Origin: a virus
Reading direction: 5' to 3' (one strand)
Length of the DNA: 21,873 bases
IMG/VR virus record: IMGVR_UViG_3300031576_000282
Span: 1-21,873 of that record
Of this stretch, positions 1-7,690 are shown piece after piece. A program made the position numbers and the translations under genes. Below the pieces are notes generated by a model that saw nothing but the letters and a program-made list of their open reading frames with translations, made no database searches and was not told the origin of the DNA. Each line of letters starts with the position of its first letter. Position 1 is the stretch's first letter.

Positions 1-324
1 TTAGGTCCTTTCACTGCTCACATCCGCAAGGACTGCGATTTGAAGTATGACGAACGAATGGGTAGCAAGGAGGATTACGATTTCGCTTTGCAACACCTTC
101 ACCGATATAAGAAGGTTTTGCGGCTTAACAAATTTCACTATTATTGCGATCACGGCGACAACCCAGGCGGTATCGTGTCAATGCGAACATTGGAGTATGA
201 AGTCGGCTTTGCGCGGGCTATAATGAATAAATGGGGCGAGAAGGTCATCAAGTATGACCTCAACCCGACAAAGATGTCAGCTATTTTGAACGGCAAGGTT
301 AATGTCCCGATCAAGGGAGTATAA
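1..324 (+). CDS. Possible phage glycosyltransferase, C-terminal part (5' end outside window)
   Basis: The reading frame is open from base 1, so only the last 107 residues are visible; it ends at TAA 322-324. The visible part contains YDERMGSKEDYDFALQHL near the start, then VLRLNKFHYYCDHG, then an NPGGIVSMRT stretch and a closing KWGEKVIKYD. The D/E-rich 'KEDYD...LQH' block followed by a glycine-rich 'GG' segment resembles the C-terminal half of phage glycosyltransferases of the TET-associated (TAGT) type, which in other phages act in base hypermodification. That match is from memory of the family style and is not proven. The gene ends 4 bases before the small terminase start, so it is probably co-transcribed with packaging genes. 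The alternative is a conserved phage protein of unknown function. Confidence 0.45.
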   Translation, partial: LGPFTAHIRKDCDLKYDERMGSKEDYDFALQHLHRYKKVLRLNKFHYYCDHGDNPGGIVSMRTLEYEVGFARAIMNKWGEKVIKYDLNPTKMSAILNGKVNVPIKGV

Positions 325-328
325 AAAT

Positions 329-805
329 ATGGCAAGCAAAAAAGACGCAGTGCGTGAACAATTGATTGATGGAGTGCAACGCCTTTTCGTAATGGGCTTC
401 AAAAAGCCGTATCAGATTATGAAATTATTGCCTGCGATTTCCGATTTCCGCACGGCGGATAATTATTTGCGGATCGCGCAACGGCGACTTCATCGTTCAT
501 TGACGAATATCAATCACACAGAGGAAATTAAGAAGCAGGTGCAGATTATGGATCAAGCCATCGGCGAATTGTGGGCGCAGTTTTTAGTGGCATTGGAAGT
601 CAATGAAAAAGTCAGTTGCGTCAATGCTATTGAAAGGTTGCTCAAAAGCAAAGCCGAACTTTTGGGATTGGAAGCGCCTAAGGAATTGAAAGTTCAGTCG
701 CAAGATAGTTTGTGGGATATTTTACAAAAGATGCCCGAAAATGAACGAGAACAAATCATCAAATCAATTGACGCCTATTCTGGCAAACAAAAGCCAACTG
801 CGTGA
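329..805 (+). CDS. terS: Probable terminase small subunit
   Basis: This 158-residue protein lies directly upstream of the large terminase, the usual place for the DNA-recognition subunit that selects phage DNA for packaging. I chose ATG 329 (MASKKDAVREQL) because the upstream ATG at 302 lies inside the preceding gene and adds only nine unconserved residues. The N-terminal 60 residues look helix-turn-helix-like (VQRLFVMGFKKPYQIMKLL, then DFRTADNYLRIAQRRLHR). A helical middle (KKQVQIMDQAIGELWAQFL) would suit oligomerisation. The C-terminus (SLWDILQKMPENEREQIIKS) may contact the large subunit. The gene overlaps the next one by 65 bases. The call rests mostly on position and length; small terminases diverge strongly. 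Confidence 0.68.
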   Translation: MASKKDAVREQLIDGVQRLFVMGFKKPYQIMKLLPAISDFRTADNYLRIAQRRLHRSLTNINHTEEIKKQVQIMDQAIGELWAQFLVALEVNEKVSCVNAIERLLKSKAELLGLEAPKELKVQSQDSLWDILQKMPENEREQIIKSIDAYSGKQKPTA

Positions 806-2126
806 GGTTTTGTATCGCCGTTACCTTACGCGGTTCATTGAGGATCAGATTTACCCATATGACGATGAGGCGGTAAGGAACGATTGGAAGCTCGGATCAC
901 TTCATAGGGAGTGGGATAATTTGTTGCAGAAAAAGAAAATCCGCATCCTTGCTCCGCGTGATCACCTCAAAAGTTTTTATTTCAGCATCGCCTATGCACT
1001 GATGCGTGTCAGGTTTATTCCTGATGATGAGATTTATATTTTCAGCAAAACGGACAGGCAGGCAGTCAAGATATTGGATAAGATCAAGCGCATCGTTAAG
1101 AAAAATCCTGAATTGGATTTTTTGAGCAAGGGTGCAGGCGTGGATTTTTGGAACAAGACCGAGTTGCGGTTCAGTAATGGCGCAACGATTTACGCACAGG
1201 GTTATCAGACAGCAGTTCGTGGCGCTCATCCGCGCCTTATTATATTGGATGATCCTATTGGAAGTGAGGTTGTTTATTCCGATGAGCAGAATTTGAAGGC
1301 GAAGGAAAAGTTTTTTCAGGATATTTTGCCTATCGCCGAGCCTGATACGCAGATTATAATTGTTGGATCGTTGCAACGCGAGGATGACTTGTATCACGCA
1401 CTTGATCCGAAGCAGTATGAGTTAAAGACCTACTCGGCAATCGTGGACGAGGAAAAGCATTTGACGCTGTATCCCGAAAAGTGGGATTGGGAAAAGCTGA
1501 TGGCGCGTAAGCGTGAGATCAGTTTTGATTTGGGCGAGAAGTTTTTTGATAAGGAGTATTTGAATTTACCAGTGCAGATCGTGGGAGGGCTGATCAAAAA
1601 GGAATGGTTGAAGTATTACGAGGAAAAGGATTTGCCAGAGGGCGATGACTATATTGGTTGGGATTTGGCTGTCGGCAAAAACGAAAACGAGGGCGACTAC
1701 GCGGCGTGCGTGGTATTCAGATTGATTAAGGACGGAAGTTATTATATCCGACATATTTACAGGGGGCGTATTGATTTTCCTACTCGGTTGAAAAAGATTT
1801 TGGAGTTAGCCAGTATCTATCGTGATCGTAAGAAAATTCAGATTGAGGAAAACACCTTTCAGTCGGATACAGTTCAGTTGCTAAAAAAGCAGACGAGTTT
1901 GCCGATTTTCGGTATCAAGACGACACGCAACAAGGTGCAGAGGTTCACCGAGGAGCTTGCGCCGTTATTTGAGAATGGGAAGGTTTATATTTTGCCTACG
2001 ATGAAGGAGTTTGAAAGCGAGTTGTTGACACTACCGCGTGGAAAGCACGATGATATGAGTGATGCTTTTCTAATTGGCAAATCGGGCTTGGGAGTGAGGG
2101 TCGCGCCGCGTGTTAGTTGGATTTGA
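741..2126 (+). CDS. terL: Terminase large subunit (packaging ATPase and nuclease)
   Basis: This 461-residue motor protein translocates phage DNA into the prohead and cuts it. The ATPase part has a degenerate Walker A, APRDHLKSF (residues 71-79), a Walker B, LIILDDP (166-172), and a coupling motif, IVGSLQRED (207-215). The C-terminal RNase H-like nuclease shows its acidic residues in YIGWDLAVG (D308), IQIEEN (E369/E370) and KHDDMSDAF (D437, D438, D441), so both activities look intact. The GWDLA...GDYAA nuclease start is typical of the family in which the nuclease domain is annotated as TIGR01630. The start at ATG 741 lies within the small-subunit gene in another frame, suggesting translational coupling; a TTG near 811 is an alternative. 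The protein ends at TGA, showing that TGA is a stop codon. Confidence 0.95.
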   Translation: MNENKSSNQLTPILANKSQLREVLYRRYLTRFIEDQIYPYDDEAVRNDWKLGSLHREWDNLLQKKKIRILAPRDHLKSFYFSIAYALMRVRFIPDDEIYIFSKTDRQAVKILDKIKRIVKKNPELDFLSKGAGVDFWNKTELRFSNGATIYAQGYQTAVRGAHPRLIILDDPIGSEVVYSDEQNLKAKEKFFQDILPIAEPDTQIIIVGSLQREDDLYHALDPKQYELKTYSAIVDEEKHLTLYPEKWDWEKLMARKREISFDLGEKFFDKEYLNLPVQIVGGLIKKEWLKYYEEKDLPEGDDYIGWDLAVGKNENEGDYAACVVFRLIKDGSYYIRHIYRGRIDFPTRLKKILELASIYRDRKKIQIEENTFQSDTVQLLKKQTSLPIFGIKTTRNKVQRFTEELAPLFENGKVYILPTMKEFESELLTLPRGKHDDMSDAFLIGKSGLGVRVAPRVSWI

Positions 2127-2130
2127 TTTA

Positions 2131-2139
2131 TGCTATTAT
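2131..2139 (+). promoter_or_regulatory. Extended -10 promoter ahead of the portal gene
   Basis: TGCTATTAT matches an extended -10 (TGnTATAAT) in the 39-base gap between terminase and portal, 26 bases before the portal ATG. No convincing -35 is seen. It shares the TGCTAT core with five other sites in the window, which raises its credibility. Transcription would begin near 2146, giving a leader of about 20 bases. Confidence 0.55.
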
Positions 2140-2165
2140 TAAAGTAATACCCGTCAGGCATTTCT

Positions 2166-3767
2166 ATGGCAAAGAAAAATATATTTTCAAAATTGGCATT
2201 TTGGCGGAAGGAAAAGGCACACATTTCCTTTCAATCATTTTTTGGCGGTATTGTCCCGCCCGAAGCAACGACATCAGAGCGTTTGAACTCATATCGTGAT
2301 TGGGCTTATGCCTGCATCAACGCGATTTCAGAGGAAGTCGGATCGTTGGAATATCGGCTTTTCAAATTGACTAACGGAAATTTGGTTGAGCAAGATACAA
2401 GTCCATTGTTGGACTTGCTTTACAAGGTCAATCCATTTCAGACGAAAAAAGAATTTTTGCAGTTGCATCAAATTTATAAAGAAACGGCGGGCGAAAGTTT
2501 TTGGTTTTTGGAACGCGGCAAGGATAATCCGAAGCCAACTGATCCAGTAAAAGAAATTTGGTTGTTGCGTCCCGATTTGGTTGAGGTCATTCCTGATGAT
2601 AAGACTTTCATCAAGGGCTATATTTATATGGTTGGCGGCAGGAAAGTCCCATTTTTACCGCACGAGATCATTCATTTCAAGTATCCTAATCCGATCAATC
2701 CGTATCGTGGTTATTCGCCGATGCAGGCGGGGGCGCTTTCGGTGGATACACATAATTTTGCATCGCAGTGGAACAGGAATTTCTTTTACAATTCGGCGCG
2801 TCCTGATGGTGCGTTGATGACTGATGGTGAATTACACGATGATCAACGCAAGCGTTTGATGGGTGAGTGGGAAGCGCGGCACGGGTCACTAAAAAACTCG
2901 CAACGCGTGGCTATTTTGGAAGGTGGATTGAAATATGAAAATATCGGTGCGTCCTTGAAGGATATGGATTTCAATAATTTGAAGGATAAGACGCGTGACG
3001 AGATTTTGTCTATTTGGCGCGTGCCGAAAGTCCGATTGGGAATGACGGACGATGTGAACAGGGCGGCGGCGGAGGCGAGTGATTATGTTTTCAGTTCACG
3101 GGTGATCAAGCCGAAAATGCAGGATATAGTGGATACGCTTAATGAATTTTTAGTTCCGATTTATGGGGACGATTTGATTTTGGATTTTGATGACCCGACA
3201 CCTGAAAACCGCGAAGCGACAGTTAAGGAATATGAAGCTGGTCACAATCGTTGGCTCACGACAAACGAAATTCGTGGTTTGGAAGGTTTGGAGGAAGTGG
3301 ACGGCGGGAATGTTATATACCAGTCAATTGCACTATTTCCTATCGGTTCAGAGGCGGAAGCAGAGGAAGCAAAAAGAATGATGGTTAAGTTGGAAGGTAA
3401 AAAGTTTGTTGATGTTCGCAAGGTGAAGCGGTTGGCAGATTTGAAAGCGAAATTGTTGGCATCGCGTCCGCGCCGAAAGGTCATTGAGGAATTGCGGCGC
3501 AGAATTGAATTGCAGATGGGTCAGAATTTGAAAGCGAAGGATGATGGCGAGCAGAAAAAGCAGGCGGATCGTGAAGCGGAGTTGTTGAATGATGTGGCGA
3601 AGGCGAATAGTGAACGGGATTTTTACAAGGCACAATCAGAAAAAAATGCAGGCGCACTGGATAATGAAACCAAACGGGCAGATGAAGCAGAGCGTTTGGC
3701 TAAGGAGGCGCTGGACTTAGACGAAAATGGAAAACGAAAAGCAGACACAACTCAAAAAGGAGCTTGA
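2166..3767 (+). CDS. Portal protein, HK97 type, with long coiled-coil tail
   Basis: The portal forms the dodecameric ring at the capsid vertex through which DNA enters and leaves. Family signatures are visible in order: WAYACINAISEEVGSL (about residues 39-54), KEIWLLRPDLVEV, EIIHFKYPNPINPYRGYSPM, then IWRVPKVRLGMTDD with a following AAAEASDYVF segment, and LTTNEIRGLEGLEEVDGG. At 533 residues it is about 100 longer than most members. The extra C-terminal part, from about residue 430, is highly charged and predicted coiled coil (DREAELLNDVAKANSERDFY, then ETKRADEAERLAKEALD). This tail could act as an internal scaffold or plug; that is inference. The gene has its own upstream promoter-like site and overlaps the next gene by 41 bases. 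Confidence 0.94.
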   Translation: MAKKNIFSKLAFWRKEKAHISFQSFFGGIVPPEATTSERLNSYRDWAYACINAISEEVGSLEYRLFKLTNGNLVEQDTSPLLDLLYKVNPFQTKKEFLQLHQIYKETAGESFWFLERGKDNPKPTDPVKEIWLLRPDLVEVIPDDKTFIKGYIYMVGGRKVPFLPHEIIHFKYPNPINPYRGYSPMQAGALSVDTHNFASQWNRNFFYNSARPDGALMTDGELHDDQRKRLMGEWEARHGSLKNSQRVAILEGGLKYENIGASLKDMDFNNLKDKTRDEILSIWRVPKVRLGMTDDVNRAAAEASDYVFSSRVIKPKMQDIVDTLNEFLVPIYGDDLILDFDDPTPENREATVKEYEAGHNRWLTTNEIRGLEGLEEVDGGNVIYQSIALFPIGSEAEAEEAKRMMVKLEGKKFVDVRKVKRLADLKAKLLASRPRRKVIEELRRRIELQMGQNLKAKDDGEQKKQADREAELLNDVAKANSERDFYKAQSEKNAGALDNETKRADEAERLAKEALDLDENGKRKADTTQKGA

Positions 3768-5121
3768 AGCCCGACAAAAGCGAGATGCGCAAAAAAGGTT
3801 TGCTGACCTTATTGCTGAAGCTGTATCGGGACAGGTCGCAGTGCATTTTTCAAAGATCGCTGATGCGTTTGGAATTTTAGCTGAACAGGTCAGTAAATTT
3901 GAGGGTGCGATTAACGAGGCAAAAAATCCTCCTTTACAGAAAATTGAAGGCGAAGTCACGATTGGCAATCCTGTGAAGGAGGTGACAATCAAAAATCCTG
4001 TCAGCGAGGTGGCTATCAAAAATGTGAGCGAGATCGGGGCGGAGGGTGTTAAAGCGGTTGATAGTTTGCACGATACGATGCGTGTTTTGTTGCATACGAT
4101 TTCAAGATTGGAAAGTCAGGAACACGCAAAAAATACAGAGCAGTTGGATTATTTGAAAAAGTTTTTGGTGGGAGTTTTAGAAAAGCAGAGTGAACAGGCA
4201 ATTCCGTTTTTGTCGCATTTGCAATTTTTGTCGGATGATCCGAAAAAGCCGCTTTCAGTTCGTTTGAGCGATGGTGAAAGGTTTTACAAATCTATCGCTA
4301 ATGCTGTTTTGAGCGCGGGCGATGCCTCAAACAATAAGTTGGATGAGTTGAAAGCCATATTGCAACAGATTGAGGATAACACTGACGGATTGGAAATCAC
4401 GGCGGATAGCATTAATTTGAATACCGATACATTGGAGGCGAAGGTGCAAAGCGTCCGCGATCAGTTAAATGTTTTGTTATCCACGCGCGCGAGCGAGGCA
4501 ACGCTCATTCAGGTTAGGGATTATTTGGATACTGTGGAAACAAAGTTGCAGAGCGTCATTGATAACACGGACGGCGTGGAAGGATTGCTGACTTCAATAA
4601 GAGATTATGTTGATACGCTGGAAATTAAACTCCAAACCTTAATAGATGAACGCGGCAAAGATAATGAACAGATTGAAACAAGGGACGGCAAGGCATTTTC
4701 GGCGGCGACTAATCTTGTCGCCATAGTCGGCACAGGCGAAACAGATTTTTATTTGTTAAAAAATCCGACTGGTTCAGGTAAGAAACTTCGGCTGTTATTA
4801 TTTACAGGAAACATTGAAGGCGGTGGCGTGGGTCAGGTTTCTAACTTTCGCATTTATAAAAATCCGACAATCACAACGAATGGGACGGCATTGACTATCG
4901 TCAATAAAGATTTTACCAGTTCAACGGCTACTGTTATGCAGGCGTTTTCCGCTCCGACAATTTCAGCGAGAGGAACTTTACTTGATGTTCGGACTGCCGC
5001 TTCGCCAACAGATTTTAGTTTTGATTTAATTTTAGGCGAAGGACATAGCGTCTTAGTGTCGGTGGACGCTACACTTAATAACACACTCCATTCGGCAACG
5101 GCGGTTTGGGTGGAGGAATAA
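3727..5121 (+). CDS. Fibre-like virion protein with coiled coil, short repeats and beta-rich C-terminal domain
   Basis: This 464-residue protein matches no standard head gene. Residues 1-30 are a charged helix. Residues 76-103 carry three short repeats (EVTIGNPVK, EVTIKNPVS, EVAIKNVSE) of a kind seen in fibrous phage proteins. Residues 105-310 are mostly helical and contain two related units, IQVRDYLDTVETKLQSVID and TSIRDYVDTLEIKLQTLID, separated by 8 residues. From about 325 the sequence becomes beta-rich, with Gly, Thr and Ser (FYLLKNPTGSGKKLRLLLF, ending SVDATLNNTLHSATAVWVEE). This suggests a trimeric stalk with a globular head. Its place between portal and gp7-like protein points to a capsid or vertex fibre or a decoration protein. 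Function is inferred from architecture only. Confidence 0.6.
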   Translation: MENEKQTQLKKELEARQKRDAQKRFADLIAEAVSGQVAVHFSKIADAFGILAEQVSKFEGAINEAKNPPLQKIEGEVTIGNPVKEVTIKNPVSEVAIKNVSEIGAEGVKAVDSLHDTMRVLLHTISRLESQEHAKNTEQLDYLKKFLVGVLEKQSEQAIPFLSHLQFLSDDPKKPLSVRLSDGERFYKSIANAVLSAGDASNNKLDELKAILQQIEDNTDGLEITADSINLNTDTLEAKVQSVRDQLNVLLSTRASEATLIQVRDYLDTVETKLQSVIDNTDGVEGLLTSIRDYVDTLEIKLQTLIDERGKDNEQIETRDGKAFSAATNLVAIVGTGETDFYLLKNPTGSGKKLRLLLFTGNIEGGGVGQVSNFRIYKNPTITTNGTALTIVNKDFTSSTATVMQAFSAPTISARGTLLDVRTAASPTDFSFDLILGEGHSVLVSVDATLNNTLHSATAVWVEE

Positions 5122-5125
5122 TTTT

Positions 5126-5404
5126 ATGTATTTATATCGCACAACAATTTATAAAGATACGAGCAATGTTTTGGGATTGAATATCAGCCAAAACAATACT
5201 GACAAAACTGATTTTGAAACCAATTATAAAAACACGGCAATAGCGGTGAGTAATGTTGTGATTTCCGAAACTACTTTTTTGACTGAATTGTCCTATGCTA
5301 CTTTCAAAACAAAAGTAGTTACTCCCATTTTATGGAGTGATGTCAAGTATACTGATGACGGGCTGCGATATGTCTTACATATATCAAGTTCAATTCCATT
5401 ATGA
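5126..5404 (+). CDS. Small hypothetical protein of the head module
   Basis: This 92-residue protein starts at ATG 5126, five bases after the preceding stop, with GGAGG nine bases upstream; that SD-like run also encodes the end of the previous protein. The sequence is polar and Asn/Thr/Ser-rich (LNISQNNTDKTDFETNYKNT) with alternating hydrophobic residues near the end (DDGLRYVLHISSSIPL), suggesting a small beta-rich fold. There is no signal peptide or membrane segment, and I do not recognise a family. It overlaps the next ORF by four bases (ATGA), so the two are probably translated together. Given its neighbours it may be an accessory to the fibre-like protein. Confidence 0.6.
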   Translation: MYLYRTTIYKDTSNVLGLNISQNNTDKTDFETNYKNTAIAVSNVVISETTFLTELSYATFKTKVVTPILWSDVKYTDDGLRYVLHISSSIPL

Positions 5405-5562
5405 GATACGAATATAAAGTGGTAAAAGTGGCAACCACAACAGCAATCGCCACAATAGAAAATAGTTTGAATAATCAAGGCACGAAAGGTTGGGAGGTCA
5501 TCAGCGCAGTTTTAGTCGGAACGGATTATGTCCTTTATTTGAAACGGCTGATCGTTAAATAG
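5401..5562 (+). CDS. DUF4177-like small protein
   Basis: This 53-residue ORF begins at an ATG that overlaps the previous TGA (ATGA) and ends at TAG 5560-5562, three bases before the next start. The pattern MRYEYKVVKV, then IENSLNNQGTKGWEVISAVL, then YVLYLKRL matches the short DUF4177-type layout: Tyr-rich first strand, helix ending in Asn-x-x-Gly, a GWE(V/L) turn, then a strand ending in K-R. Such proteins are common in phages and bacteria but their role is unknown. The ATGA coupling and absence of gaps support its being a real gene. Confidence 0.65.
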   Translation: MRYEYKVVKVATTTAIATIENSLNNQGTKGWEVISAVLVGTDYVLYLKRLIVK

Positions 5563-5565
5563 AGT

Positions 5566-6414
5566 ATGAATATCAAAATCGTGGCAAAACAAAATCAGCT
5601 TTCGTCAGATCAAAAAGCCGTGATTGTTGCTGGCTATTTGAAACGCCTCAATCGTGACGAGGCGAATTTCAAGCGGCGATTGAACAGCTTATTCACGGCG
5701 CAGAAAAATGAAGTGTTGCGGAAATTGCCGCAGATATTTTTACCGAAGGGTTTGGGATTGAAAGCGGCATATTTCAAAAATCATCAAAAGGCAGTCAATG
5801 ATGTTTTATTTGACGAAAGCGAGCAGGTGTCGGTATTCATTCGTTTTGAGCGTCCGATTTTAACCGAAAATTTGCGACAGGCGGCAGAGGAAATTTATGG
5901 AATTACTGGTGAGGCGTTTTCTAGTTTTGATTTGCAGACGAAACGGGTTGCCGCATATTTGGAAAAGCAATCAAAGAAATTCGCGAAGCGTGTAAATGAT
6001 ACAACTATAAAAGATTTGCGCCGTGAATTGCGGTTAGGTTTGGAGGATGGCGAAACATTATTGAGTGATTTTCAGGCGCGTGTGGAAAAGGTTTATGACA
6101 AGGCAACCAGTTATCGGGCGGAAAGGATCGCGCGGACAGAATTGGGAAGTGCGGAAAATTTTGGTGAGTTTGAGGCTTATCAACAAAGCGAAGTCACGGA
6201 AAGTAAGGAATGGGTCACAGTAATTGATGATCGGACACGCGGCAATGATCCGAATGACGAGTTCAATCATATTGAATTGGATGGCGAGGTTGTTCCAAAG
6301 AATGAAAGGTTTGATGTCGGTGGTGAATTTTTACAGTTTCCGCGTGACCCAGCAGGGTCGGCAGGCAATGTTGTGAATTGTCGTTGCAGGACACTACCTG
6401 TTTTCCGAAAGTAA
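5566..6414 (+). CDS. Head morphogenesis protein, SPP1 gp7 / Mu gpF-like
   Basis: This 282-residue protein ends with the signature of minor head proteins related to SPP1 gp7: RAERIARTELGSAENFG (184-200), KEWVTVIDDRTR (214-225), a histidine in FNHIELDGE (H235), then FPRDPAGSAGNVVNCRCRTL (258-277). In SPP1 and Mu these proteins sit with the portal and affect DNA exit and head assembly. The N-terminal 150 residues are helical and basic. The gene follows the DUF4177-like ORF by three bases and is followed by a promoter-like site. The call is firm for family, less so for precise role. Confidence 0.88.
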   Translation: MNIKIVAKQNQLSSDQKAVIVAGYLKRLNRDEANFKRRLNSLFTAQKNEVLRKLPQIFLPKGLGLKAAYFKNHQKAVNDVLFDESEQVSVFIRFERPILTENLRQAAEEIYGITGEAFSSFDLQTKRVAAYLEKQSKKFAKRVNDTTIKDLRRELRLGLEDGETLLSDFQARVEKVYDKATSYRAERIARTELGSAENFGEFEAYQQSEVTESKEWVTVIDDRTRGNDPNDEFNHIELDGEVVPKNERFDVGGEFLQFPRDPAGSAGNVVNCRCRTLPVFRK

Positions 6415-6417
6415 TTG

Positions 6418-6426
6418 TGCTATACT
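6418..6426 (+). promoter_or_regulatory. Extended -10 promoter ahead of the protease and capsid genes
   Basis: TGCTATACT starts four bases after the gp7-like stop and lies 28 bases before the protease ATG. It has the same TGCTAT core as the sites at 2131, 10883, 12068, 15605 and 20317. No clear -35 is visible. The likely product is a message carrying protease and major capsid protein, with an untranslated leader of about 20 bases. Confidence 0.55.
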
Positions 6427-6454
6427 GATTTTATAAGCCCTCAATTTCAAATCA

Positions 6455-7660
6455 ATGACTAAAATTTATGTAAAAGCGCTCGTTGAAAAGGTCAACGATG
6501 CAGATGGAGTTTTGCAAGTGAGTATCGCGTCAACTGGCGCTACGGATCGTCAAGGCGAAATAATTGATCAGGGTGGTTGGCAACTGGACAACTTCCGAAA
6601 AAATCCTGTTTTAATGTGGGCGCACAATTACGATATGCCTCCGATTGGTAAGGTGGAGGATATTGGTGTTGTTGAGGGTCGCCTTATGTTTAAGGCAAAG
6701 TTGGCGACTGAAATCAGTGCGTTCGCAAAAGAAATCTATCAGATGTTTAAGGAAGGCTACCTCAATGCGTTCAGCGTTGGTTTTCAGCCGCTTGAACGAA
6801 AAGATGGGGACACATTCAAGAGCGTTGAGCTTTTAGAAATTTCCGCCGTTCCTGTTCCTGCAAATCCGCAGGCGTTAGTGATGATGAGATCACTCGGCTT
6901 CAAAGCGGTGAAAGGGGATCACGCAGTTTGTGATCCTGACAGTTCAGAATATGATCCCGACAAATGTGCCGAAGCGATGAAGGATAAACCGAAGGAGGAA
7001 GGAAAGGGTGTTGTGCCTTATGCAACCTATCCGACAATTGATCGCGCGTGGGATGCGGATGCGGCGCAACAGCGTATGCGCGCGTGGGCGGGCGGGGATA
7101 ACATTGATTTCGGGAAATATGCGAAAGGGTTTGCGTGGTTTGATAGCGCGGCGGCAGATCAGTTTGGATCATACAAGTTGCCTCATCACGATATTGTTGA
7201 TGGTGATATAGTCACGAATTTGCGCAGTGTGATTGCCGCGATGGCGGCTTTGCTAGGCGCGCGCGGTGGCGTGGATATGCCCGAAGCAGATCGCCGAGGT
7301 GTTTATAATCACCTTTCCAAGCATTATGCAGAGTATGATCGTGAAGCCCCTGAATTTCGCTCATATAATGATGAGGAATTGGCTAAGGTATCCGCAGGGT
7401 TACCGAGCAATTATGTTTTAAGTTTTGAAAATCGTGGGAAAATCAATTTGACTATTGAAGCGCTAAAAACTGCCGCAGATGCGTTGCAGGAACTCGCCCG
7501 ATTGGGTGCGTCCTTCACCGATAATGACGGCGCGGCGAAAGCTGGGTCGGGCGCATCGGAGGAAAAAGTTATCCGCATAATTTCCACCGAAGCGAAGCGC
7601 GCGGTGCAATCAATTGAAAAGATAAACCGCGTCATCAAGATTGGTAGTCCCTCAAAGTAA
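6455..7660 (+). CDS. Prohead protease with an extra middle domain
   Basis: This serine protease matures the capsid precursor during assembly. The first 150 residues hold the HK97-type protease fold: TDRQGEIIDQGGW (30-42), the catalytic-histidine segment LMWAHNYDMPPIGK (H57), the nucleophile segment LNAFSVGF (S107), and LLEISAVPVPANPQALVM (126-143). Residues about 188-302 form a separate domain (AWDADAAQQRMRAWAGGDN, then FGSYKLPHHDIVDG, LLGARGGVDMPEADRRGVYN, HLSKHYAEYDREAPEFR) that I recall from other phage proteases of this type. The last 100 residues are helical and charged and could be a scaffold-like tail. At 401 residues it is roughly twice the minimal protease. The start has no Shine-Dalgarno sequence. 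Confidence 0.92.
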   Translation: MTKIYVKALVEKVNDADGVLQVSIASTGATDRQGEIIDQGGWQLDNFRKNPVLMWAHNYDMPPIGKVEDIGVVEGRLMFKAKLATEISAFAKEIYQMFKEGYLNAFSVGFQPLERKDGDTFKSVELLEISAVPVPANPQALVMMRSLGFKAVKGDHAVCDPDSSEYDPDKCAEAMKDKPKEEGKGVVPYATYPTIDRAWDADAAQQRMRAWAGGDNIDFGKYAKGFAWFDSAAADQFGSYKLPHHDIVDGDIVTNLRSVIAAMAALLGARGGVDMPEADRRGVYNHLSKHYAEYDREAPEFRSYNDEELAKVSAGLPSNYVLSFENRGKINLTIEALKTAADALQELARLGASFTDNDGAAKAGSGASEEKVIRIISTEAKRAVQSIEKINRVIKIGSPSK

Positions 7661-7690
7661 GTAATACAAAATAATAAAAAAAACAAAACA
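7661..7690 (+). promoter_or_regulatory. A-rich leader without Shine-Dalgarno before the capsid gene
   Basis: The 30 bases between protease stop and capsid ATG consist almost only of A with a few T and C, ending in AAAAACAAAACA. There is no purine-rich SD. The tail-tube gene has a nearly identical end to its leader (AAAACACAAAACT). The two genes encode the most abundant virion proteins, so a translation-enhancing, unstructured leader is a reasonable inference. Confidence 0.4.

Noticed and set aside
897-1397. Long minus-strand frames, including 897-1397 and others opposite the fibre, tape measure and amidase genes
   Set aside because: They are shadows of strongly supported + strand genes, have no sensible motifs, starts or promoters, and are low-complexity in character.
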